From contig CAMEBJ010000013.1 in assembly GCA_945912085.1 (NCBI GenBank), forward strand, positions 1 through 13,518: a DNA stretch of 13,518 nt, read 5' to 3'. This document shows, in pieces, positions 1 through 4,597 of the stretch. Position 1 is the stretch's first letter; every line of letters begins with the position of its first letter. The translations under genes and the position numbers were made by a program. This stretch comes from an uncultured Bacteroidales bacterium (GTDB lineage: Bacteria > Bacteroidota > Bacteroidia > Bacteroidales > UBA932). The notes beneath the pieces were generated by a model. The model worked only from the letters and a program-made list of their open reading frames with translations. It ran no database searches and was not told where the DNA came from.

Positions 1-4
1 AAAA

Positions 5-78
5 GGGGGTATAGCTCAGTTGGCTAGAGCACCTGCTTTGCAAGCAGGGGGTCGTCGGTTCGAATCCGTCTATCTCCA
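5..78 (+). tRNA. tRNA-Ala (anticodon TGC)
   Basis: This is a complete cloverleaf. The acceptor strand GGGGGTA (5-11) pairs with TATCTCC (71-77), followed by discriminator A78. The D-arm is GCTC...GAGC. The anticodon stem CCTGC/GCAGG (32-36/44-48) holds loop TTTGCAA with anticodon TGC at 39-41, so it decodes GCN alanine codons. The T-loop is TTCGAAT (59-65). The T-stem GTCGG/CCGTC has one T-T mismatch (55 against 69). The CCA end is not encoded; the bases after A78 are CAA. A tRNA-Ala(TGC) often sits in the 16S-23S spacer, but here a terminator follows directly and no 23S sequence is seen, so this looks like a stand-alone gene or the last gene of a tRNA operon cut by the window edge. Confidence 0.96.
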
Positions 79-124
79 CAAAAAAGAGACATCCAAGTTT
101 GGATGTCTCTTTTTTTGTGGAGAT
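72..124 (+). terminator. Long intrinsic terminator of the tRNA gene
   Basis: The core is the stem AGAGACATCC (85-94) / GGATGTCTCT (101-110) around loop AAGTTT, followed by a run of seven Ts (110-116). The inverted repeat does not stop there: the A-run 80-85 pairs with the T-run, and ATCTCCAC (72-79) pairs with GTGGAGAT (117-124). The full repeat is about 23 bp with one bulged T. The outer part uses the 3' acceptor strand of the tRNA itself. Because the repeat is symmetric with As on the left and Ts on the right, it could stop transcription from either strand. Confidence 0.85.
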
Positions 125-242
125 GCACCGCGACGCGGTGCTCTCTCTATGCCTAGGGGCCCTGCCCCTATTGTACCCCGCGGCTACGCCTTACGTATTT
201 GCTTCGACAAATACACGGCTCTCGCCGTCGCGCTGATGCGCG
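125..242. repeat. Chain of five tight hairpins
   Basis: Five perfect short inverted repeats follow one another: GCACCGC/GCGGTGC (125-141, loop 3), TAGGGGC/GCCCCTA (154-170, loop 3), GTATTTG/CAAATAC (195-214, loop 6 containing TTCG), ACGGC/GCCGT (215-228, loop 4) and CGCGC/GCGCG (229-242, loop 4). A smaller GGC-TAC-GCC lies at 182-190. The last three are contiguous, with no spacer bases. The stem sequences are unrelated, so this is not a tandem duplication of one unit. No protein gene fits here; the open frame that crosses it begins inside the tRNA and is not credible. It may be a dispersed palindromic intergenic element or a folded non-coding RNA. Its function is unknown. Confidence 0.6.
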
Positions 243-294
243 ATGCAATCCTCCCCGACTTCTCTGATTTTTCCAGATTTTTATGCGTCACTGG

Positions 295-391
295 TTAAGA
301 ACTTGAGTTGTTCTAAAATGCAGACATTAGTTGCCGGGGGCCTTCTTCGTGCAAATCATCTGGCAATGAGACTCCGGTGGCTCAAGTTAAT
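295..391 (+). other. Possible folded RNA or branched inverted repeat
   Basis: AACTTGAG (300-307) is the exact reverse complement of CTCAAGTT (381-388). The pairing can continue outward through TTA (295-297) with a small bulge. Inside, TTGCC (331-335) pairs with GGCAA (362-366). Together these make a closing helix with at least one internal hairpin, the layout of a small structured RNA of about 95 nt. I recognise no known RNA family and see no clear promoter motif or terminator next to it, so this remains a structural observation. Confidence 0.25.
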
Positions 392-575
392 CATCTGGAT
401 CACTTCGTCGCTATAAGTACTTGATAATCAATGATAGGGTGAGCGCGGTGAAGCATTTTTGCCTTCATCAGGATCAGCAACCCCCATTCTACGACCCTCT
501 AGGCCACATCGCTGATCCAGACGATTTGCTAGGGAGAGGAGCAAAATACCAGCCACGACATCCAGAAGATTTGCT
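351..575. repeat. Four copies of an ATCCAGANGATTTGCT-like motif
   Basis: Two direct copies, ATCCAGACGATTTGCT (515-530) and ATCCAGAAGATTTGCT (560-575), differ at one base and are 45 bp apart. Two shorter copies lie in the opposite orientation: GCAAATCATCTGG (351-363, reverse complement CCAGATGATTTGC) and AATCATCTGGAT (389-400, reverse complement ATCCAGATGATT). The variable base is always the same position in the motif. The arrangement is two inverted copies on the left and two direct copies on the right. It could be a set of protein-binding sites or the remains of a repeat element. No gene is convincing across it. Confidence 0.5.
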
Positions 576-617
576 CACTCGGGACAGGAAGGTCAGGCCG
601 GGAATTACAATGAATAT

Positions 618-693
618 CCCGAAAAGGACAAAGCGCACTACCATGCCACAGAGTGCATTGTAGAGGGGTGTCCTGCGCTTTGTCCTTTTCCGG
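618..693. repeat. 76-nt near-perfect hairpin
   Basis: GAAAAGGACAAAGCGCA (621-637) is the exact reverse complement of positions 674-690. After one mismatch the pairing continues for two more bases on the outside (618-619 with 692-693). Within the 36-nt interior, CTAC (638-641) pairs with GTAG (660-663) and ATGC (643-646) with GCAT (655-658). The whole stretch therefore folds into one long hairpin with a few interruptions. There is no T-run after the stem, so it is not a standard terminator. I saw no target-site duplication beside it. It might be a miniature inverted-repeat element, a dispersed intergenic repeat, or a small RNA hairpin. Confidence 0.6.
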
Positions 694-784
694 TTCAAGA
701 AATGAGACGTCGGTACTTTTCATAAGTATTGGTTTGAAAGACAAAATTCCAGGATGGGAATGACAGGGTAGTTCAACTTGGCCC

Positions 785-847
785 CCAGGCACGAGTGAAG
801 TGAAACCAGGCACGAGTGAAGTGAAACCAGGCACGAGTGAAGTGAAC
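785..847. repeat. Three-copy 21-bp tandem repeat
   Basis: Three consecutive 21-bp units begin at 785, 806 and 827. Each contains the core GGCACGAGTGAAGTGAA. Units one and two are identical, and unit three differs only in its last base. Each unit has an internal near-repeat, GAGTGAA/AAGTGAA. Because 21 is a multiple of three, the minus strand reads as a repeated PGFTSLV peptide, but that frame has no other sign of being a gene. The number of units may vary between strains through replication slippage. Confidence 0.85.
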
Positions 848-894
848 CCTAAGGCACGGGAAATATAATCAGAGTTCGCTCAAAGCAATTTGCA

Positions 895-930
895 GTGCTT
901 AGGGATTAAGTGAATAATACCCCTAAGCAC
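895..930. repeat. 10-bp perfect inverted repeat with CCTAAG core
   Basis: GTGCTTAGGG (895-904) and CCCTAAGCAC (921-930) form a perfect 10-bp inverted repeat around a 16-nt AT-rich loop. Two related sequences flank it: CCCTAAGGCAC at 847-857, directly after the 21-bp tandem repeat, and GCACTTAGG at 952-960. The same core therefore appears four times in about 115 bp, in both orientations. No T-run follows, so it is not a simple terminator. It may be an operator-like site or part of a decayed repeat element. The whole spacer 117-1136 otherwise holds no gene that I can support. Confidence 0.5.
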
Positions 931-1079
931 ACAATTCTTAACCACAACACCGCACTTAGGAATATGAAAAATAACCTGCTTCAGATATGGATAAGATTTT
1001 CGGTGAAAGACTCGCACACGATTCGCCTTTAGACAAAATTTTACTATCTATGACTGTGCAGAATGAATTTCACGAGAAA

Positions 1080-1112
1080 GACCCGTCCTGAATTCAGAAC
1101 GGGTCCCTTTTT
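1080..1112. terminator. Terminator at the end of the minus-strand operon, possibly bidirectional
   Basis: GACCCGT (1080-1086) pairs with ACGGGTC (1099-1105). The inner CTG-AATT-CAG (1088-1097) continues the stem after one mismatch. On the plus strand the stem is followed by CCTTTTT. On the minus strand it is followed by TTTCTC and preceded by an A-run. It lies 31 bp beyond the stop codon of the last minus-strand gene, so it most likely ends that operon. The better T-run faces the other way, toward transcripts from the repeat-rich spacer. Confidence 0.75.
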
Positions 1113-1136
1113 CGTAAAGATTCTTATAAAACCGGC

Positions 1137-1661
1137 CTACCTTTTGTCAGGGGCACCTTTTGGGCCTCCGCCCTGGTGGAGTCTGTGAATCTGCTCCCTA
1201 CGGAATTTTTCCTCAGCGAGATAAAGTCTGGCAACTTTCTCTGTCGGAAGGACCTTTTTCAAATCTTCCAACTGACTTTTGTCAAGGGACATCTCTGCGC
1301 TCTGTGCATTGACGTATGCTTCAAGAAGAGAGTTGAGTTCTGATTCAGACTTGCCTTCCTTGACAGCCTGGCTGAGTTCCCTGTAGGCCTTCATCACACC
1401 GAAATGACATTTATCCCTCTGCTCCCAGCATTTGTTGTAAACCGGCCAGAACACCTGTGCCTCTTCCGGAGTGAGGGAAAGTTCATTGGTAAGGAATGCA
1501 ATTTTTTCACTTTTCATCCTTTCCTTCCAACCTTCATCGCGCTTTCCCCTGCTCTCCTGAGCAAAGGAAGGATTTGTCATCAGAAAAACGGCGAGAGCCG
1601 CAATTGTTTTCAATATACCCGAAGTTTTCATACTTTCAAAGATTTTCCTATTCTGTTTCAT
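1137..1661 (-). CDS. Small exported Spy/CpxP-like protein
   Basis: The product is a small exported helical protein, 174 aa from ATG 1661. A hydrophobic stretch (TIAALAVFLMTNPSFAQ) preceded by lysines forms a signal peptide with a likely cleavage after SFA, so it acts in the periplasm. If translation begins instead at ATG 1631 the signal peptide has a more usual length of about 25 residues; both starts are plausible. The mature part is rich in Glu and Lys and contains LSLTPEEAQVFWPVY, like the LTxxQ-type segments of Spy/CpxP-like proteins and of the small proteins that follow ECF sigma/anti-sigma pairs in Bacteroidota. It is the last gene of the operon, starting 10 bp after the anti-sigma stop. 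By analogy it may sense or buffer envelope stress, but this is inference. The C-terminus is Gly/Lys/Arg rich. Confidence 0.85.
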   Translation of the reverse strand: MKQNRKIFESMKTSGILKTIAALAVFLMTNPSFAQESRGKRDEGWKERMKSEKIAFLTNELSLTPEEAQVFWPVYNKCWEQRDKCHFGVMKAYRELSQAVKEGKSESELNSLLEAYVNAQSAEMSLDKSQLEDLKKVLPTEKVARLYLAEEKFRREQIHRLHQGGGPKGAPDKR

Positions 1662-1671
1662 ATCCCGTAAA

Positions 1672-2100
1672 TTATTCAGTTTCAAAACTTTCGATATCTA
1701 CTCCACTGTATATTAAATATTCCGCGATGTCCTCTTCAGTGACATATTCCGTTTCGTAATTGCCGGCGTAGTAGATCATATCCGGTTCAGTAACGGGGAT
1801 AATGTCGAGATAGGCCATATCCTCAAATTCGTCAGTGGTGGAGGAGAATGGTAAATATTTCAGAAAAAGAGAACCTGCGCAGACAATTACTGCGAACATT
1901 GCCGCCAATGAAAGGTATGGGGCGAGAATCAGCCTGAGCGGTTTCCGCTCTGCAGACGATGTCTCTTCCGAAGATTTTTCTGCGGCGATTCTGGCCATTA
2001 CGGAGCGGTTGACGCCTTCAAAATAGCCTTCCGGGGTTGTGAAAGGCATTTTCTTCAGGTCATCCGAAGTGTTCAATATGTCTTTTTCAATTTTTTCCAT
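1672..2100 (-). CDS. Probable membrane-bound anti-sigma factor
   Basis: This encodes a 142-aa protein with one membrane segment. A cytoplasmic N-terminal part carries TTPEGYFEGV (residues 22-31 from this start), a motif I associate with Bacteroidota proteins next to ECF sigma genes. It is followed by a linker, a single hydrophobic helix (about 60-81, LSLAAMFAVIVCAGSLFL) and an acidic C-terminal part ending VDIESFETE, which should lie in the periplasm. No zinc-binding HxxxCxxC anti-sigma motif is visible, so the call rests on topology and position between the ECF sigma gene and an exported protein. It probably holds the sigma factor at the membrane. I chose ATG 2100; an in-frame GTG at 2115 would add five residues. 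Confidence 0.75.
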   Translation of the reverse strand: MEKIEKDILNTSDDLKKMPFTTPEGYFEGVNRSVMARIAAEKSSEETSSAERKPLRLILAPYLSLAAMFAVIVCAGSLFLKYLPFSSTTDEFEDMAYLDIIPVTEPDMIYYAGNYETEYVTEEDIAEYLIYSGVDIESFETE

Positions 2101-2130
2101 CGCGATATTAGACACCGTAAAAACAAAAGG

Positions 2131-2679
2131 TTAAAAATATTTTTCAAGTTCCTCCTTGATTTTTACATAAGCGTGGTGGTAGGAGGCTTTCAGGGAGCCG
2201 ACCGAGGTCCCGGTAATGCGCGAGATGTCCTCGTAGCTTAGTTCGTCGAAGTAGCGCAGGAGAAAGACTGTGCGCTGCTTCGGGGGAAGCTTCTGAATAG
2301 CCTTGTGCAGGCGGCGCTGAAGTTCATTTCCATTGAAATAAGGGTCGGAGTCGATTTTCCGGCAGAGTGTCTCGTCCAGAGGTGCGGCAAAAGAGAGAGC
2401 TGCCCGGACTTTCTGCCTGCGCAGGAAATTCAGAGCTTCGTTGGTGGCAATGCGATAGACCCAGGTGTACAAAGAGGATGCTTCCCTGAACGAATCCAGG
2501 GAAGTCCATATTTTAACAAATGTCTCCTGCAGAAGGTCATCTGCATCCTCATGGGAGCAGGTCAGACGCCTGATGTGCCAGTAGAGACGCTCTTTGTAGG
2601 AGTCAACAAGGGCATTGAAAGCCTCCTCCCGCTTGCCCGAGCGGTACAAGGACATTATTTCCCTGTCGGGGACAGTCAC
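2131..2679 (-). CDS. ECF-type RNA polymerase sigma factor
   Basis: The product is a 182-aa extracytoplasmic-function sigma factor that redirects RNA polymerase to a small set of promoters. Region 2 spans about 22-90 with DADDLLQETFVKIW (45-58), the core-binding segment, and YTWVYRIATNEALNFLRR (71-88). Region 4 spans about 118-178 with LPPKQRTVFLLRYFDELSYE (131-150) and the helix-turn-helix ISRITGTSVGSLKASYHHA. There is no extra C-terminal domain. The start is GTG, whose last two bases plus the next A form the stop codon TGA of the transketolase gene, so a four-base overlap suggests translational coupling. An ATG at 2655 would remove eight residues without touching region 2. The next gene encodes its probable anti-sigma factor. 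Its target promoters cannot be told from this window. Confidence 0.96.
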   Translation of the reverse strand: MTVPDREIMSLYRSGKREEAFNALVDSYKERLYWHIRRLTCSHEDADDLLQETFVKIWTSLDSFREASSLYTWVYRIATNEALNFLRRQKVRAALSFAAPLDETLCRKIDSDPYFNGNELQRRLHKAIQKLPPKQRTVFLLRYFDELSYEDISRITGTSVGSLKASYHHAYVKIKEELEKYF

Positions 2680-3629
2680 TTTCTCGAGATGGCCTTCAGG
2701 GCTGCCTCTGCGATGTGCTCCCCGTCAAGGCCATAGGCTTTCATCAACTCAGCCGGGGTTCCGCTCTGGCCGAAGCGGTCTTGTCCGTTGACAAACTCCA
2801 CCGGCACAGGGCAATGAGCGGCAAGAACCCCGCTGATGAGTTCTCCAAGTCCACCTGCCTGATTGTGTTCCTCGGCACAAACAACGGCCCCAGTCTTGGT
2901 TACAGAGGACACAACTGCTTCAACATCAAGCGGCTTTAATGTAGCGATATCCACGATTTCAGCAGAAATGCCCTTTTCTTCAAGCAGTTTGCAGGCCTGG
3001 AGGGCTTCCCATACAAGATGTCCGGTCGCAAAGATTGTCACATCAGTACCCTCATTCATAATATAGGCCTTGCCGATTTCGAAATCTGCGCCTGCCGGTG
3101 TGAAGTTCGGAACCGAAGGGCGTCCGAAACGCAGATAAACCGGACCATCATAGGAGGCTGCGGCAATAGTTGCGGCAACTGTCTGATTGTAGTCACAAGG
3201 ATTGATTACTACCATACCCGGAAGGGCGCGCATCAGGGCTATGTCCTCCATCGTCTGGTGGGTTGCACCGTCTTCTCCGAGGGTGATTCCGGCATGGGAT
3301 GCACAGATTTTCACATTGGCCCTTCCGTAGGCGACTTCCTGGCGGATCTGATCATAGACCCTGCCTGTGACGAACTCTGCAAAAGAGCCTACAAAAGGTA
3401 TTTTCCCGGCAATTGCCATTCCTGCTGCCGTCCCGACCATATTTGCCTCGGCGATTCCGCACTGAACGAAACGCTCCGGGAACTCCGCCTTGAAATCCCC
3501 CATTTTGAGTGACCCCTCAAGGTCTGCGGTTAGCGCAACAACCTCGCTGTTCTGCCTTCCGGCCTCAAGAAGTCCGGCTCCGAAGCCACTGCGGGTGTCC
3601 TTGTTTCCTGAATTTGTATATTCTTTCAT
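2676..3629 (-). CDS. Transketolase, C-terminal subunit
   Basis: This 317-aa protein has the pyrimidine-binding (Pyr) and C-terminal domains of a split transketolase. Together with the subunit upstream it moves two-carbon units between sugar phosphates in the non-oxidative pentose phosphate pathway, using thiamine diphosphate and magnesium. GIAEANMVGTAAGMA (58-72) contains the conserved glutamate that activates the thiamine ring. GEDGATHQTMEDI (118-130) is the transketolase signature found in the Pyr domain. The length is right for a free-standing C-terminal half. It starts 28 bp after the stop of the N-terminal subunit and overlaps the ECF sigma gene by four bases. A 1-deoxyxylulose-5-phosphate synthase fragment is less likely because the partner gene is a clear transketolase half. 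Confidence 0.95.
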   Translation of the reverse strand: MKEYTNSGNKDTRSGFGAGLLEAGRQNSEVVALTADLEGSLKMGDFKAEFPERFVQCGIAEANMVGTAAGMAIAGKIPFVGSFAEFVTGRVYDQIRQEVAYGRANVKICASHAGITLGEDGATHQTMEDIALMRALPGMVVINPCDYNQTVAATIAAASYDGPVYLRFGRPSVPNFTPAGADFEIGKAYIMNEGTDVTIFATGHLVWEALQACKLLEEKGISAEIVDIATLKPLDVEAVVSSVTKTGAVVCAEEHNQAGGLGELISGVLAAHCPVPVEFVNGQDRFGQSGTPAELMKAYGLDGEHIAEAALKAISRK

Positions 3630-3657
3630 TTTGTTTTCCTTTTAGAGAATCAGACCA

Positions 3658-4506
3658 TCAATAATCCCCGAGAGTTTCCTCCAATTGTGACAATGCCTCC
3701 TGACACTGCTCCTGGCTCGGAGCCTTGCCGTGCCATTTGTGGGTGCCGGCCATGAAATCGACTCCGTGGCCCATATCGCTTTTCATCAGAATCACCACAG
3801 GACGACCCTTGCCTGCCTCCGCCTTTGCTGCTGCATAGGCATTGAGAATCTGCTCGAAATCGTGTCCGTCACAGGTAAGCACAGTCCATCCGAATGAAGA
3901 CCATTTGGCCACAAGGTCACCTACTCCTCCGACATCATCGATTTTACCGTCAATCTGCTGACCGTTCCAGTCCACCAGGCCGATGAGATTGTCAAGCTTG
4001 TGATGGGCCGCAAACATCGCAGCCTCCCAGATCTGGCCTTCCTCACATTCCCCGTCACCCATCAACACATATACTGTCTGCGGATCCGAATCCATCTTCT
4101 TTGCGAGTGCAAAGCCCGCAGCCGCAGAAAGTCCCTGTCCGAGGGATCCTGAAGCCTGGAAAATGCCCGGCAGTCCCGACTCCACGCAAGGATGTCCCTG
4201 AAGTCTGGAACCGTACTTCCTGAATGTTGCAAGTTCCTCAACTGGGAAATATCCACTCCTGGAAAGGAGGGAATAGTACACCGGAGTCAGATGTCCGGCT
4301 GAAAGGATGAACACGTCAGAGCCTTTGCCGTCCCGTCTCCAGGAGGACGGGTCGTGTTTCATCACATCAAAATAGAGGGCTGTAAGAAAATCGGCGCTGC
4401 TCATCGAGCCACCCGGGTGTCCGGATTTCGCTCCGGTGACCATTCTCACGATATCCCTTCTGACCTGGGATGCGATTTTTTTAAGTTCTTCGGTCGTTTT
4501 TGCCAT
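3658..4506 (-). CDS. Transketolase, N-terminal subunit
   Basis: This 282-aa protein is the thiamine-diphosphate-binding (PP) half of a split transketolase. SGHPGGSMSSAD (28-39) and GSLGQGLSAA (120-129) are conserved transketolase segments. The cofactor-binding motif runs from GDGECEEGQIWEA (150-162) to VDWNGQQIDG (178-187). The C-terminus, GHGVDFMAGTHKWHGKAPS, matches the end of the PP domain. It is the first gene of a five-gene minus-strand operon. A TAnnTTTG promoter element lies about 33 bp upstream, in the short gap shared with divergent lepA. The product works only as a complex with the next gene's product, in the cytoplasm. Confidence 0.95.
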   Translation of the reverse strand: MAKTTEELKKIASQVRRDIVRMVTGAKSGHPGGSMSSADFLTALYFDVMKHDPSSWRRDGKGSDVFILSAGHLTPVYYSLLSRSGYFPVEELATFRKYGSRLQGHPCVESGLPGIFQASGSLGQGLSAAAGFALAKKMDSDPQTVYVLMGDGECEEGQIWEAAMFAAHHKLDNLIGLVDWNGQQIDGKIDDVGGVGDLVAKWSSFGWTVLTCDGHDFEQILNAYAAAKAEAGKGRPVVILMKSDMGHGVDFMAGTHKWHGKAPSQEQCQEALSQLEETLGDY

Positions 4507-4538
4507 AATACCTTTTGTTTTGAATTAGCACATCTGTA

Positions 4539-4546
4539 CAAAAGTA
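4539..4546 (-). promoter_or_regulatory. Bacteroidota -7 promoter element for the transketolase/sigma operon
   Basis: On the minus strand this reads TACTTTTG, an exact match to the Bacteroidota -7 consensus TAnnTTTG. It lies 32 bp before the ATG at 4506. I found no clear TTTG box at the usual distance upstream, so the promoter call rests on the -7 motif and its place in a divergent gap. Confidence 0.5.
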
Positions 4547-4569
4547 CGCAATTTTTCCGGTATTTGAAT

Positions 4570-4577
4570 TATCTTTG
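4570..4577 (+). promoter_or_regulatory. Bacteroidota -7 promoter element for lepA
   Basis: TATCTTTG matches TAnnTTTG exactly and is followed by CA. It would place the transcript start about 5-10 bases downstream, leaving a very short leader before the lepA ATG at 4598. A T-rich stretch lies upstream, but no clean -33 TTTG at standard spacing. Confidence 0.55.
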
Positions 4578-4597
4578 CAAGATTACAAGGAAAACTG

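Noticed and set aside
1..78. Part of an rRNA operon
   Set aside because: tRNA-Ala(TGC) often lies in a 16S-23S spacer, but a strong terminator follows at once and no 23S sequence is present.
20..298. 92-codon plus-strand open frame starting in the tRNA
   Set aside because: It begins inside the tRNA gene and runs through the terminator and hairpin chain, with no protein-like pattern.
421..663. 80-codon plus-strand open frame with repeated PDDLL/PEDLL
   Set aside because: It starts at TTG, and its internal similarity comes from the two direct 16-bp repeats, which lie 45 bp apart. It ends inside the 76-nt hairpin, and no family is recognised. A degraded gene cannot be excluded.
529..834. 101-codon minus-strand open frame with PGFTSLV repeats
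   Set aside because: The repeats follow from the 21-bp tandem DNA repeat, and the rest crosses the long hairpin. Composition is not protein-like.
125..960. CRISPR array
   Set aside because: The repeats are either directly tandem (21 bp) or of mixed orientation and spacing. There are no regular unique spacers and no cas genes.
79..1136. Integrated mobile element using the tRNA as attachment site
   Set aside because: No integrase, transposase or direct copy of the tRNA 3' end is found; the only copy is the inverted one in the terminator.
2305..2736. Plus-strand open frame opposite the sigma gene
   Set aside because: It lies antisense to clear ECF sigma coding sequence and has no recognisable motif.
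3018..3512. 164-codon plus-strand open frame opposite transketolase
   Set aside because: It is a shadow of the C-terminal transketolase subunit.
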